The notes: generated by a model not told the origin, from the sequence alone. Positions 37,428-47,172 are shown, counted from the first letter of the stretch. The stretch: DNA of 64,000 nt from Bradyrhizobium sp. AZCC 2176 (GCF_036924645.1 NZ_JAZHRX010000001.1:2294001-2358000); one strand, 5' to 3'. Program-made: numbers and translations.

Positions 37428-39638
37428 TCACAAAAAGCTCTGCGGGTCGACGTCGACTTCGAGCTTCAGGTTGCCCTTGGTCTTCGGCCCGGCGGTCAGC
37501 CATTCGCGCAAATATTCCGACAGGTCGACATTGCGCAGCGACTTCACCAAAAGCCGGAACCGGTAGCGGCCCTTGATGACCGCAAGCGGCGCTTCGGCAG
37601 GCCCCAACACCTGAATGCGCTCGTCGATCGGCGCCACCGCGGCAAGCTTTCGCGCAAAGCCTTCCGCGGTCGGGCGGTCGCCGGCGGAGATGATCAGGCT
37701 GGCGAGCCGGCCGAACGGTGGATAGCCGGCGCGATCGCGCGCCTCGATCTCGCTGGCATAGAACGCTTCGCGGTCGCTCGCGACCAGGGCCTTCATCACG
37801 GGATGTTCGGGCTGATGGGTCTGCAGGTAGCCGACGCCGCGGCCCTGCTCGCGCCCGGCACGGCCAATCACCTGGTTGAGCAATTGGAAAGTGCGCTCGG
37901 CGGCGCGCGGATCGCCATTGCCGAGGCCCAAATCGGCATCGACGACGCCGACCAGATTGAGCCGCGGAAAGTTATGCCCCTTCGCCACCAGTTGGGTACC
38001 AATGATGATGTCGACGCGGCCTTCGGCGATTTCATTGAGTTCGCTGCGCATGGTCTCGATCGAGGTGATCAGATCGCTCGACAGCACCATGGTGCGCGCG
38101 TTCGGAAACAGCGACGCCGCCTCTTCCTGCAGCCGCTCGACGCCGGGGCCGACCGCGACCAGCGATTGCTCGGCCTGGCAATGCGGGCAGATGTTCGGGC
38201 GCGGCATCGAGAAGCCGCAATGGTGGCAGATCAGCCGCTGACGAAAACGATGATCCACCAGCCAGGCGTCGCAGATCGTGCAGGCAAACCGATGCCCGCA
38301 GGCGCGGCACAGTGTCAACGGCGCGTAGCCGCGGCGGTTGAGGAACAATAGCGCCTGCTCGCGCTTCTCGATCGCGAACTGAATCTGTTCGGCGAGCGGC
38401 GGCGAAACGAAGCGGCCGCGCGGCGGCGGTGCACGGCGCAGATCGATCGCCTCGATATGCGGCATGTGCTGGCCGCCGAAGCGCGACGGCAGCGCGACGC
38501 GCTGATAACGCCCCTTGCGCGCGTTGACCTCGGTTTCGACCGACGGCGTCGCGGACGCCAGCACGATCGGAATTTTGGCGATATGCGCGCGCACCACTGC
38601 CATGTCGCGGGCGTGGTAGTGCGCGCCGTCATCCTGCTTGTAGGCCTGGTCGTGCTCCTCATCGACGATGATCAGGCCCAAATCGGCATAGGGCAGAAAC
38701 AGCGCCGAGCGCGCGCCGACCACGACCGGCGCTTCGCCCGCCGATATCGCCGCCCAATTGCGCTGCCGCGTGCGCGGCGTCAATTCGGAGTGCCATTCCA
38801 GCGGACGCACGCCGAAGCGCTGGGCGAAACGATCGAGGAATTGGCCGGTCAGCGCGATCTCCGGCATCAGGATCAGCGTCTGTTTGCCGCGCCGGATAAT
38901 TTCCGCAATCGCCTCGAAATAGACTTCGGTCTTGCCCGAGCCGGTGACGCCGTCGAGCAACGCGACGTGAAAGCTGCCATTGGCAGCAAGCGCGCGCATC
39001 GCATCGACCGCCGTGCGTTGCTGCGGAGAAAACTCCGGCTGCGCGAAGGACGGATCGGGCGCGGGCGGCGCCAGCGGCGGCGGCATCGCCTCGACGGCAA
39101 GCGTGCCCTCGTCGACCAGGCCATCGACCACGCCGCCGCTGACCCCGGCTTCCCGCGCCGCTTCGGATTTGCCATGCAGCAGGCCGTCCGACAGCACCTC
39201 GATCACGCGCCGCCGGGCCGGCGTCAGACGCCGAGGCGGTTCGCCCACCAGCCGCACGCCGAGGCGCATCCGCTCGGGGCCGAGATTTTCGCCCATCCGC
39301 AACGCCATGCGCAGCACCATGCCGCGCGCGGACAGCGTGTAATTGGCGACCCAATCGACGAGGCCGCGCAGTTCCTCTTTCAGCGGCGGCACATCGAGCT
39401 TTTCGCCGACATCCTTCAGGCGGTTGTGCAGGCGCGGATCGGGATTGGCATTCTGCGCCCACACCACCGCCACCACTTCGCGCGGACCGAGCGGCACACA
39501 GACGACGTCGCCGGGCTTGAGCTCCATGCCGCGCGGCACGCGGTAGGAATAATTCTGATTGAGCGCGACCGGCACTAGCACGTCGACGACGCGGATCGCC
39601 GATGCGGATAAGGTGCTGCTGCGAGTGGTGTGGTCCAT
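37428..39638 (-). CDS. priA: Primosomal protein N' (replication restart helicase PriA)
   Basis: A 736-residue 3'-5' helicase that restarts broken replication forks. The N-terminal DNA-binding domain (VVDVLVPVALNQNYSYRVP) is followed by Walker A GVTGSGKTEVYF, the DEAH-type box IIVDEEHDQAYKQDD, and the zinc-binding loop with CRACGHRF, CTICDAW, CHHCGFS and CPHCQAE. The helicase C part has IIGTQLVAKGHNFPRL and QVIGRAGREQGRG. All motifs are intact. It is a single gene, followed by a dispersed repeat and a shared terminator. Confidence 0.98.
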   Translation of the reverse strand: MDHTTRSSTLSASAIRVVDVLVPVALNQNYSYRVPRGMELKPGDVVCVPLGPREVVAVVWAQNANPDPRLHNRLKDVGEKLDVPPLKEELRGLVDWVANYTLSARGMVLRMALRMGENLGPERMRLGVRLVGEPPRRLTPARRRVIEVLSDGLLHGKSEAAREAGVSGGVVDGLVDEGTLAVEAMPPPLAPPAPDPSFAQPEFSPQQRTAVDAMRALAANGSFHVALLDGVTGSGKTEVYFEAIAEIIRRGKQTLILMPEIALTGQFLDRFAQRFGVRPLEWHSELTPRTRQRNWAAISAGEAPVVVGARSALFLPYADLGLIIVDEEHDQAYKQDDGAHYHARDMAVVRAHIAKIPIVLASATPSVETEVNARKGRYQRVALPSRFGGQHMPHIEAIDLRRAPPPRGRFVSPPLAEQIQFAIEKREQALLFLNRRGYAPLTLCRACGHRFACTICDAWLVDHRFRQRLICHHCGFSMPRPNICPHCQAEQSLVAVGPGVERLQEEAASLFPNARTMVLSSDLITSIETMRSELNEIAEGRVDIIIGTQLVAKGHNFPRLNLVGVVDADLGLGNGDPRAAERTFQLLNQVIGRAGREQGRGVGYLQTHQPEHPVMKALVASDREAFYASEIEARDRAGYPPFGRLASLIISAGDRPTAEGFARKLAAVAPIDERIQVLGPAEAPLAVIKGRYRFRLLVKSLRNVDLSEYLREWLTAGPKTKGNLKLEVDVDPQSFL

Positions 39639-39746
39639 CGGGGAATCAGGCTGGAGGTGTCCGGGGCAAGGCTAGCGCCACGCCGCCAAGTTAGCGAACG
39701 GTAAACGAAAGAGGTGCGATATAATGCGTTGAATTACCGTCTCCAA

Positions 39747-39782
39747 GAGAGGCTTCAAGAGAAGCTTCAAGGCAAGCTTCAA
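39747..39782 (+). repeat. Three 12-bp tandem repeats before xerC
   Basis: GAGAGGCTTCAA, GAGAAGCTTCAA and GGCAAGCTTCAA follow each other without gaps and end eight bases before the xerC ATG. The common core is (A/G)GCTTCAA. They cover the 5' leader, so copy changes could alter expression. Confidence 0.85.
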
Positions 39783-39790
39783 AGGCAGGG

Positions 39791-40765
39791 ATGATGGCCA
39801 GGGAAGTTCCGGCACTCCAATCGATCGAACTCGAATGCGCCGACGAGGGCCTCGCGCTGGAGATGGCGCGCTGGCTGACGCATCTGCGCGCCGAGCGGCG
39901 GCTGTCGCCAAAGACGCTCGAAGCCTACGCCCGTGACCTCCGCCAATGCCTCATTTTCCTCAGCCAGCACTGGGGCAGGAGGGTCACGCTGAAGGGGTTC
40001 GCGGCGCTGGAGGCCACCGACGTCAGGGCGTTCATGGCGATGCGACGCGCCGACGACATTGCCGGGCGTTCGCTGATGCGGGCGCTGGCGGGCTTGCGTT
40101 CATTCGGGCGCTATCTCGAACGCGAAGGCAAAGGCAAGGTCGGAGCCCTGTCCGCCATCCGCGCGCCCAAGGTTGCCAAGAGCCTGCCGAAGCCGATCCA
40201 GATGGCCACCGCCAAGCGTTTTGCCGATGCCGACGAGCGCGCCGGCGAGGGGCGCGATCCCTGGATCCTGGCGCGCGACGCTGCTGTGATGGCGCTGCTC
40301 TATGGATCAGGCCTGCGCATCTCCGAGGCGCTGGGACTGAAACGGCGCGACGTGCCCAAACCGGGCGAAGGCGACGTCCTCATCGTCACCGGCAAGGGCA
40401 ACAAGACCCGGATGGTGCCGGTGCTGCAGAACGTGCTGGCGCTGATCGCCGACTACGTTGCGATGTGCCCGCATTCTTTGCCTCCCGCCGGACCTATTTT
40501 CGTCGGCGCGCGCGGCGGACCGCTTTCCCCGCGGATCATCCAGCTCACCATGGAGCGGCTGCGCGGCGCGCTCGGCCTGCCCGACAGCGCCACCCCGCAC
40601 GCGCTGCGGCATTCCTTCGCGACCCACCTGCTCAGCCGCGGCGGCGATTTGCGCGCGATCCAGGAACTGCTCGGCCACGCCTCGCTCTCGACCACGCAGA
40701 TCTACACCGGCATCGACAGCGAGCGGCTGCTGCAAGTGTACAAGAGCGCGCACCCGCGAGGGTAA
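39791..40765 (+). CDS. xerC: Tyrosine recombinase XerC
   Basis: Resolves chromosome dimers at dif together with XerD. The 324 residues have a SAM-like core-binding domain (LTHLRAERRLSPKTLEAYAR) and catalytic residues: R in YGSGLRISEALGL, K in VTGKGNKTRMVPV, HALRHSFATHLLSRGG (H-x-x-R), LGHASLSTTQIYTGID (H and the nucleophile Tyr). A second ATG directly downstream is equally possible as start. It is divergent from priA, as in related genomes, and unlike the two recombinases at the left it is a core gene. Confidence 0.96.
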   Translation: MMAREVPALQSIELECADEGLALEMARWLTHLRAERRLSPKTLEAYARDLRQCLIFLSQHWGRRVTLKGFAALEATDVRAFMAMRRADDIAGRSLMRALAGLRSFGRYLEREGKGKVGALSAIRAPKVAKSLPKPIQMATAKRFADADERAGEGRDPWILARDAAVMALLYGSGLRISEALGLKRRDVPKPGEGDVLIVTGKGNKTRMVPVLQNVLALIADYVAMCPHSLPPAGPIFVGARGGPLSPRIIQLTMERLRGALGLPDSATPHALRHSFATHLLSRGGDLRAIQELLGHASLSTTQIYTGIDSERLLQVYKSAHPRG

Positions 40766-40897
40766 CGCGGGCCAGACACAAAATATCGAAAACAACCCCA
40801 TGCAAAGTAGAATGGACCCGGTTCGCAGCACTCAGGCCGCTTGCGTCCAGAGCACGAGATAGCCCGTCGTCACGGCGCGGCCTGATCTCATCCCGCT

Positions 40898-41070
40898 CTA
40901 ATTGGCTAGATACTCAATCCGGTACACATAGTCCGATCCGCGGCCGACCTCCACGCGGACGACTGGCAAGAATTTCAGCCGATCATAGACGGGCGTCGTC
41001 ACCTTAACGGTGCGGCCGGCGATGTCGGCGACGTATTTGGTGTTGCTCACCGCAGCTTTGGGCGCCCAGA
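40898..41070 (-). pseudogene. 3' remnant of a gene cut by a mosaic repeat
   Basis: From base 41070 the minus strand reads WAPKAAVSNTKYVADIAGRT, then TPVYDRLKFLPVVRVEVGRG and SDYVYRIEYLAN before the stop. This looks like real protein sequence, but it begins exactly where the mosaic element at 41071 ends and has no start. The family is not recognised. The rest of 40766-40897 shows nothing I can support. Confidence 0.55.
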
Positions 41071-41176
41071 CTAGAGCCTTTTCCGTCCCGATTGAATCGG
41101 AACGGGGCTCTAGATTCTTGTTTTGACGCGTTTTCTTGACGCAAACCGGTTTCCACTTCGCTGGGAAACGCTCTAA
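41071..41176. repeat. Mosaic intergenic element, second copy
   Basis: CTAGAGCCTTTTCCGTCCCG, the AATCGGAACGGGGCTCTAG block, GACGCGTTTTCTTGACGC and a final GAAACGCTCTAA match the element at 25635-25770 block by block. The internal CATCCCGGATCAAGTCCGGG block of the first copy is missing here. Confidence 0.75.
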
Positions 41177-41250
41177 CTCACCCGAACTATCGCCCCTTAA
41201 TCGGAAAGAGAAGTAAATTAGTTCGGGACCGCAATGAGCCGCGCGGAAAC

Positions 41251-42012
41251 CTAAGCCAGTCCCAAGCCGCCATCGACGGCGAGAACCTGGCCCGTCAGCC
41301 ATTGCGAGGCGGGACCCGCAAGCTGGACAATCCATTCCGCGATGTCGTCGGGAACGCCGCGCCGACCGAGCGGAATCCGTGCGCGCTCGTCTTCCCTGAC
41401 GGCTTCTGCCTGTTCCGCAGATAGCCCCATCATCCCGGTCAAGGCGCCGGATTCCGTGGGCCCGGCCGCGACCGCATTCACCCTTATTCGGAGCGGCGCG
41501 AGTTCGAGCGCCCAGCAGCGGGTCAAGTGTTCCAGCGCCGCCTTGCTGGCGGCGTAGTGGGATAGTCCCGCCGCCGGCCGGTGACCGAAGGTCGAGGAGA
41601 TGTTGATGATGGTGCCCTGCGTCGCCTTCAGGTGAGGAAGGGCGGCGCGGGCCAGCAGGCTCGGACCGAGCACATTGACGGAAAAGATGTCTATGATCCG
41701 ATCGGCTGTCGCATCCGATAACGGAAGGATGGCGCCCGCGCCGGCGTTGTTGACGAGCGCATCCACTCGGCCCCAGTTGTCGACCGCCGTGGCGATGGTC
41801 CGCTTGGCGTCTTCAGCAGAGGCGGTATTCGCAACGATGCCCGCGATATTCTTGTGCTCCGCCACCGTTTGCTCGACGGGGCCGGCGCGGCGGCCGGTGA
41901 TGAGCACCTTGTCGCCCTGGTTGGCGAAACGGAGCGCGGCCGCCCGACCGATGCCGGAGCTGCCGCCCGTTATGATCATGACTCTTTCGTTCTGCATGTT
42001 CGTTCGACTCAT
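41251..42012 (-). CDS. SDR-family oxidoreductase
   Basis: A short-chain dehydrogenase of 253 residues. The NAD(P)-binding TGGSSGIGRAAALRF lies at residues 15-29, NNAGAG at about 88, the catalytic Ser in NISSTFGHRPAAG, and Y-x-x-x-K in LSHYAASKAALE. The substrate is unknown. Starts at 42012 or at the second Met (41997, MQNERV) are both possible. It is the last of four enzymes on the minus strand that face the AraC-type regulator. Confidence 0.92.
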   Translation of the reverse strand: MSRTNMQNERVMIITGGSSGIGRAAALRFANQGDKVLITGRRAGPVEQTVAEHKNIAGIVANTASAEDAKRTIATAVDNWGRVDALVNNAGAGAILPLSDATADRIIDIFSVNVLGPSLLARAALPHLKATQGTIINISSTFGHRPAAGLSHYAASKAALEHLTRCWALELAPLRIRVNAVAAGPTESGALTGMMGLSAEQAEAVREDERARIPLGRRGVPDDIAEWIVQLAGPASQWLTGQVLAVDGGLGLA

Positions 42013-42141
42013 CTGTAAAGTTCGAAGTTGGTCAAAGCGGGCATAAACGACCGCTTCGGTTTCAGCGGCTCAGTGGTTGCGAGGTATTGAACCAGGGCGC
42101 GAATTCATACGCGCCCTGGTTCGGCCTTGCCCAACGAGCGG

Positions 42142-43059
42142 TCAGTAGTCCCAGAAGACCGGTACGAAACGGAAGACGTCGCCGTCGGCCGCCACCCGGC
42201 CGATGGACGGGAACGGCAGGTGAGTGGCCACCAGCATCTCGCCGCTCTTGGCCAGCTCCCGCAAAAGACGGACCCGAACGCGCGCCGCCTCTTCGGGGTC
42301 GTGTTCGAAACCGTTGTGCCAGTCAGGCTGCTCGAACCCGACAGTAAACACTGCGTCGCCGGCGAACGTCAGCCCGTCGCCGCCGGACGCCACGCGGACC
42401 ACGCTGTGCCCGGGGGTGTGACCGCCGGTGCGACGGGCGACCACGCCTGGCGCAATCTCGTGCTCCTCATCGAACGTCCGCAGGTTGCTCCCGTACTCGC
42501 TCACGAACCGCTTGGCGGCCGACCGAAGCGCATCCGGGAAACCCTGCGGCATGGAGGTGTGGGAGAAATCGGGCGACTCCCAGAACTTGACCTCGGCGGC
42601 CGCCACGTGGATCCGCAGGTCTTTACGCAGTCGCTCCTTCACCCCCTCGACGAGCAGCCCGCCAATGTGGTCCATGTGCATGTGGGTCAGCACCAGGTCG
42701 GTCACGGACCCAAGATCGATGCCGGCGGCCTCCAGTCGCTTGATCAACTGGCCGGCCCGCGGCAAGTTCAAGTCCGGATCGGACCCTAGTCCAGCGTCAA
42801 TGAGGATGGTCTTGCCGCCGCTACGCACCACGACCACGTTCAGCGCCCAGTCGAACGCGTCCTGCGGCAGGAACATGTCTTTCAGCCAGGCCGCGCGGTC
42901 GGCCGGGTCGGCGTTGTGTCCCAACATTTGGGTTGGGAGCGGCAGCACGCCATCGCTGACCACCAGCACGTCAATGTCGCCAACCTTCAGCGCGTAGCGC
43001 GACGGAACGAGCTCTTCGGGTCCCGATGTAACGGGGTATGAGGTGTTATGCAGGTTCAT
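42142..43059 (-). CDS. MBL-fold metallo-hydrolase
   Basis: A metallo-beta-lactamase-fold enzyme of 305 residues. The metal site is LTHMHMDHIGG (HxHxDH), with a later His in GGHTPGHSVVR, an Asp in FAGDAVF and a final His in ATHLPFPSIG. This set fits lactonase-like or other hydrolytic members; the N-terminal region (VLVVSDGVLPLPTQMLG) lies where many exported homologues have a leader, but no signal peptide is seen here. I chose the ATG at 43059, seven bases after AGGAGA; 43077 would add six residues. Confidence 0.92.
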   Translation of the reverse strand: MNLHNTSYPVTSGPEELVPSRYALKVGDIDVLVVSDGVLPLPTQMLGHNADPADRAAWLKDMFLPQDAFDWALNVVVVRSGGKTILIDAGLGSDPDLNLPRAGQLIKRLEAAGIDLGSVTDLVLTHMHMDHIGGLLVEGVKERLRKDLRIHVAAAEVKFWESPDFSHTSMPQGFPDALRSAAKRFVSEYGSNLRTFDEEHEIAPGVVARRTGGHTPGHSVVRVASGGDGLTFAGDAVFTVGFEQPDWHNGFEHDPEEAARVRVRLLRELAKSGEMLVATHLPFPSIGRVAADGDVFRFVPVFWDY

Positions 43060-43168
43060 GTTCGTCTCCTGTTTCATGGTAAAGGCGCCTGGTTGGTCTT
43101 GGTTCTGGCTGGTCTTGGTTGAGCAGGCCGCGCAGCCAGGGGAGCGCGGCCGCCATCGCTTGGGGTGT

Positions 43169-44374
43169 CTAGAGGTTGGTCACGCGCTCCGGATCGGCCG
43201 ACGCGAGCGCCGCGGCGCGCTCGGCGCGGGGCGGGTAGATCCAGACAGTATTGATCTCCTGCTTGGTCTTCTTGGCGACGTCGCCGACCATCTCGATCTT
43301 GCGCTCCCAGCCGCGCGTGAACAGAGCGCCGGCTTCGCCGAGGTCGAGGCAGGTGACGTAGGCCTTCTGGTGATACGGCCTGGTCGGAACGCCCAGGAGC
43401 TCGGCAGCGGCATTGTTGCCGGCAAAGGCGCCCATCCGCGTGGCGTGCTGGCACGACATCAGCGCGTAGTTGCCTTCGTCGTCGCATGCGGCCCGCGCAG
43501 CATCGCCGGTGGCGAAGACGCCGGCGACACCCGGCACGCGCAGATCGCGATCCACCAGCAGGCGGCCGAAATTGTCGCGCTCGGTGGGAATCTGCGCCGT
43601 CAACGGCGCGGCGCGAATGCCGGCCGCCCAGACCACTGTCTCGGTTTCGATGCGTTCGCCGGTCGACAGGGTGACGCCGGATTTGTCGAGCGAGGCGACG
43701 CCAGCCCCGAGCCGGGTCTCTACGCCGAGCTTGCGCAACGCTTCCTCGATCACCGGGCGAGGGCCTTCGCCCATGTCGGGAGCGATCGCACTGTTGCGGT
43801 CGACGATGATCACGCGGGTCTTGGCGTCGTTGCCAAGGATTTCGCGCAAGCGCGCGGGCAGCTCGGTTGCTGCCTCGATGCCGGTGAAGCCGCCGCCGGC
43901 GACGACGACGGTATCCCGCCCGTTGATGGCCGGCCGGTCGGCCAGGCTGTGTAGATGCTTGTCGAGCGCGATTGCGTCATCGAGCGAGTCAACACTGAAG
44001 CCGTGCTCGGCAAGGCCCGGAATGTTGGGGCGGAAGAGGCGGCTGCCGGTGGCCACCACGAGACGGTCGTAGGACAGAGTCTTTCGCGGGCCCTTTGGAG
44101 TCGTGATCTGCACCGTTCGAGCATCGGTGTTGATCGTCTCGGCGCTGCCCTGGATGTAGTCGACGTCGATCGCCTTGAGGACGTCAAGCAGCGGCGCGGT
44201 CAGGGTTTCCGGCCTCGGCTCATAGAGCCTTGGGCGGACCACCAGCGTCGGCTCCGGTGCGATCAGTGCGATTTCGAGATCGTCAGGCGAAACGCCGTGA
44301 ATGTCGCGCAGGCGGGCGGAGGAAAGGGCGGCGTACATGCCGGCGAAGCCGGCGCCGATAATGGCTAGTCGCAT
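43169..44374 (-). CDS. NAD(P)/FAD-dependent oxidoreductase, NDH-2-like
   Basis: A 401-residue flavoprotein of the pyridine nucleotide-disulfide oxidoreductase fold. The FAD motif is RLAIIGAGFAGMYAALSSAR at the N-terminus, the NAD motif VVVAGGGFTGIEAATELPAR near residue 155, and ATGDAA near 290. The overall pattern is that of type II NADH dehydrogenases, but a C-terminal membrane-binding helix is not obvious, so a soluble reductase is possible. GGAGCAAACCC precedes the ATG. It lies between the MBL and hydrolase genes. Confidence 0.9.
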   Translation of the reverse strand: MRLAIIGAGFAGMYAALSSARLRDIHGVSPDDLEIALIAPEPTLVVRPRLYEPRPETLTAPLLDVLKAIDVDYIQGSAETINTDARTVQITTPKGPRKTLSYDRLVVATGSRLFRPNIPGLAEHGFSVDSLDDAIALDKHLHSLADRPAINGRDTVVVAGGGFTGIEAATELPARLREILGNDAKTRVIIVDRNSAIAPDMGEGPRPVIEEALRKLGVETRLGAGVASLDKSGVTLSTGERIETETVVWAAGIRAAPLTAQIPTERDNFGRLLVDRDLRVPGVAGVFATGDAARAACDDEGNYALMSCQHATRMGAFAGNNAAAELLGVPTRPYHQKAYVTCLDLGEAGALFTRGWERKIEMVGDVAKKTKQEINTVWIYPPRAERAAALASADPERVTNL

Positions 44375-44480
44375 GGGTTTGCTCCTTGGTTTGCACTTGT
44401 CGAAAGTCTGCGCGCTACCGCCGCTGCTCCGTTGAGGGCAGCGTTCGGCGGCGCTACGAGAGGTGAAGTGAATGCTGGTC

Positions 44481-44768
44481 TTAAGGCGCGATGCAGCGTG
44501 ACAGCGAACTCAGCGGCCAGCCGTCTCGAAAAGCAGCCGGCGCAGACCCCTTCGGACTCCAGTCCTGGTAGGGAAGACCGGACCCAGCCTTGGTCATCAT
44601 CGAAACCAGCGGGCGCGGCGTTTGCATGACGTGCGGCGCGACTTCCACCTCCTCGCCCGCCGCGGAAGTGAAGCGAACGGCCAGAGAGAGGCCGTAGAAG
44701 ACGGCAGGGGCAACGACCCTACGTCGCGATTTGATTGCAAGTGGGCTGGCGAGGCTCTTCCAGGTCAT
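44481..44768 (-). pseudogene. Decayed alpha/beta hydrolase gene, N-terminal part only
   Basis: The frame starts at the ATG at 44768 after a GGAGA site. Residues 57-88 (SMMTKAGSGLPYQDWSPKGS, then AFRDGWPL) align with the start of the intact hydrolase downstream of it in sequence order ([20 protein letters not shown]). It lacks the nucleophile and all later parts. The first 56 residues are of other origin (signal-like VVAPAVFYGLSLAVRF). It is a partial duplicate that has decayed or been fused. Confidence 0.65.
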
Positions 44769-44800
44769 ATTTGTCTCCCGCTGTTGCTGATCGGCGCCGA

Positions 44801-45631
44801 CTAGGCCGAGATGAAGGAGAGAATGTCGGCGTTGATGAAGTCGGCATGTGTCGTGCACAGGCCGTGTGGCAGAAGATCGTAGATTTTTAGTGTGCTGTGC
44901 TTCAGTAGCTTCGCCGACAGGGGCGCGGAGTCGTCGACGGGTACGATCTGGTCGTCACCGCCATGCAGGACGAGCGTGGGCTGGGTGATGCTTTTCAGGT
45001 CCTCGCTGAAGTCCGTTTCCGAGAAAGCCTTGATGCCATCATAGTGGGCCTTGGCGCTGCCCATCATGCTTTGGCGCCACCAATTCCAGATGACGGCCTG
45101 CGATGCTTCTGCGCCCGGGCGGTTATAGCCATAGAATGGACCGCTCGCGAAGTCTCTGTAGAACTGCGCCCTGTTGGCAGAGAGCTGCTGGCGTAGGCCG
45201 TCGAACACTTCGATGGGCAAGCCACCCGGATTGGCCTCTGTCTTCAACATCAGCGGCGGCACCGCACCGATCAGGACCAGCTTCGCCACGCGATTTCTGC
45301 CATGGCGTGCAACGTAACGCGTGGCCTCGCCGCCGCCCGTGGAATGACCGATGTGAATGGCATTCCGAAGATCGAGGTGCTCTACGACGGCCGCGACATC
45401 GGCTGCGTAGTGATCCATATCGTGGCCGTCACTCACCTGCATCGAACGGCCATGACCCCGGCGATCATGGGCGATGACACGGTAGCCCTTGCTGACGAAG
45501 AAGAGCATCTGGTTATCCCAGTCGTCGGCGGTCAGTGGCCAGCCGTGGTGAAAAACGATCGGCTGGGCGGATTTCGGCCCCCAGTCCTTATAGAAAATCT
45601 GGACGCCATCGTTGGTGGTGACGGAGATCAT
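44801..45631 (-). CDS. Alpha/beta hydrolase (chloroperoxidase/arylesterase-like)
   Basis: A 276-residue serine hydrolase. The oxyanion region is [16 protein letters not shown], the nucleophile elbow [17 protein letters not shown] (Ser near residue 97), the acid [13 protein letters not shown] and the His in [17 protein letters not shown]. This pattern is that of cofactor-free haloperoxidases or lactone/aryl esterases. The start [11 protein letters not shown] is clear. It is the first gene of the minus-strand set and is divergent from the AraC-type regulator, which probably controls it. Confidence 0.94.
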   Translation of the reverse strand: MISVTTNDGVQIFYKDWGPKSAQPIVFHHGWPLTADDWDNQMLFFVSKGYRVIAHDRRGHGRSMQVSDGHDMDHYAADVAAVVEHLDLRNAIHIGHSTGGGEATRYVARHGRNRVAKLVLIGAVPPLMLKTEANPGGLPIEVFDGLRQQLSANRAQFYRDFASGPFYGYNRPGAEASQAVIWNWWRQSMMGSAKAHYDGIKAFSETDFSEDLKSITQPTLVLHGGDDQIVPVDDSAPLSAKLLKHSTLKIYDLLPHGLCTTHADFINADILSFISA

Positions 45632-45976
45632 AGGATCGGTCCCTTGAGTTCGTGTGTCGCTCTCTCAGCGTGAGCACGACGATCTCTAGCGAACCTGGCG
45701 TGCCGCTGCCCCAGAGCGATTGCCGTCGCTATAGAGCGATTGCTGCTATCGCCTGCGCCTCCGCCAATCGCCCGGGGTTTCGCAGGTTCTGCGGATAGCT
45801 CGGCCAATTATGTGTTCTTCCGCTACACCGTAGCGGATAGATCACACTATCCGTCAGCTAGTTTACGTGAGGAGTTTGCTGAGGTAAGTTCCGCCATCAG
45901 GTCAGCGACCGCCCCACCTACTTGCTCGCGCCATCGCGGCGAGGGCTCCATCGCCACCGCAACTTGGTATTGGATC
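45632..45976. promoter_or_regulatory. Divergent control region between hydrolase and AraC-type regulator
   Basis: This 345-bp region separates the divergent starts and should contain both promoters and the operator. An AT-rich segment lies at about 45805-45885. The plus-strand frame through it (open from 45740) lacks protein character. I cannot name a specific operator. Confidence 0.5.
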
Positions 45977-46927
45977 ATGAATAAGCCGATCCTGCGCGAT
46001 CCTTCGGAAGATCCGCCGGCCAAGTCTGGGGCGCGCCAGAGCAACTCGCCGATTACCGATGGGCGTCCTGCCGATGTGGAGATGGCACGCGTGCTCAAGA
46101 CCGCGCCACTTCGCATGGCTTCCGATCCGTCCAGTGGCGCGATCGCCTATTGGAAGCATGATCCCCTGCACGACGTCGTGGAGCCAATGGCTGATCACGT
46201 CATTATGACTTACCCTGCCGGCTCACAGCGGCTGGAGCGGCGCACCGGTAAATCAGCAGCGATTACGACGGCGCGTCCCGGGGTTGTGACGGTCATCCCA
46301 GCCGGCTCGACCTCCCGGTGGGACATTCACCAGCCCATGCATGTCGTTCAACTCTATCTTCCGCACAGAACGCTTGAGCGCGTTGCCCGCGAGGCCGATA
46401 CGGCCACACCGATCGATCTCCTGGAGCGAACGGCGCATCCCGACCCCATTACATCCCGATTGCTCTTGAGCGCGGCCGATGCGCTGGAGGGCAATGGGGC
46501 CCTGGAAACGCTGTTCAGGCAGCAGCTGACGGACCTCCTGGCCACACGCCTCCTGGCTGCGCACACTGGCTTGCCAACGCCGTCCCAGCCGACCATGGGT
46601 GGGCTGTCGCCGAAGGTCCTGCTCCGCGCCATCGAACGCCTGCGCTCGGACAGCGAAGCGGACGTCTCGCTCGCCGCTCTCGCTTCAGAGGCCGGCCTGT
46701 CGCGCTTCCACTTCTGTCGTGCCTTCAAGGAGAGCACCGGGCTTTCGCCGCATGCCTGGCTGCGCCAGCACCGCCTCGAGCAGGCCATGAACATGCTGCG
46801 CGACACCGACGAGTCGGTCGTCTCGGTCGCCGCGGCGCTTGGCTATGCCTCCCAGACGGCCTTCGCCGCGGCGTTCAGGAAGCTGACCGGAGAAACGCCG
46901 AGCGATTGGCGACGGCGCATACGTTAA
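45977..46927 (+). CDS. AraC-family transcriptional regulator
   Basis: A 316-residue regulator. The N-terminal part (about residues 35-180) is a cupin-type sensor (MADHVIMTYPAGSQRLERRT, GVVTVIPAGSTSRWDIHQPM). The C-terminal AraC domain has two helix-turn-helices: DVSLAALASEAGLSRFHFCR with AFKESTGLSPHAWLRQHRL, then ESVVSVAAALGYASQTAFAA with FRKLTGETPSDWRRR. I chose the ATG at 45977 (MNKPILRDP) because the frame upstream is intergenic. It faces the enzyme cluster and is probably its activator. Confidence 0.93.
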   Translation: MNKPILRDPSEDPPAKSGARQSNSPITDGRPADVEMARVLKTAPLRMASDPSSGAIAYWKHDPLHDVVEPMADHVIMTYPAGSQRLERRTGKSAAITTARPGVVTVIPAGSTSRWDIHQPMHVVQLYLPHRTLERVAREADTATPIDLLERTAHPDPITSRLLLSAADALEGNGALETLFRQQLTDLLATRLLAAHTGLPTPSQPTMGGLSPKVLLRAIERLRSDSEADVSLAALASEAGLSRFHFCRAFKESTGLSPHAWLRQHRLEQAMNMLRDTDESVVSVAAALGYASQTAFAAAFRKLTGETPSDWRRRIR

Positions 46928-47172
46928 CAGCAATGCTCCGCGCAGGGCGTCATGCTGAACCGACGTCACCACTTGGCATATGCGTTATTGCGCGACTTCC
47001 GTTTGTGGCCCATCGCGTCGCTCGCTGCAAGGAAATCAGCAGTTGTCATATTGAAGGCGTAAAAGGACTGACAAAAAAATCCCTCAAAGCAACAGTTCAA
47101 ATAGCGGCTTGACGCTTGCTTTGAACAGGCCGTTCGGCAATCGTGAGCTGGATTTCACTGGAGAGGGACAAC

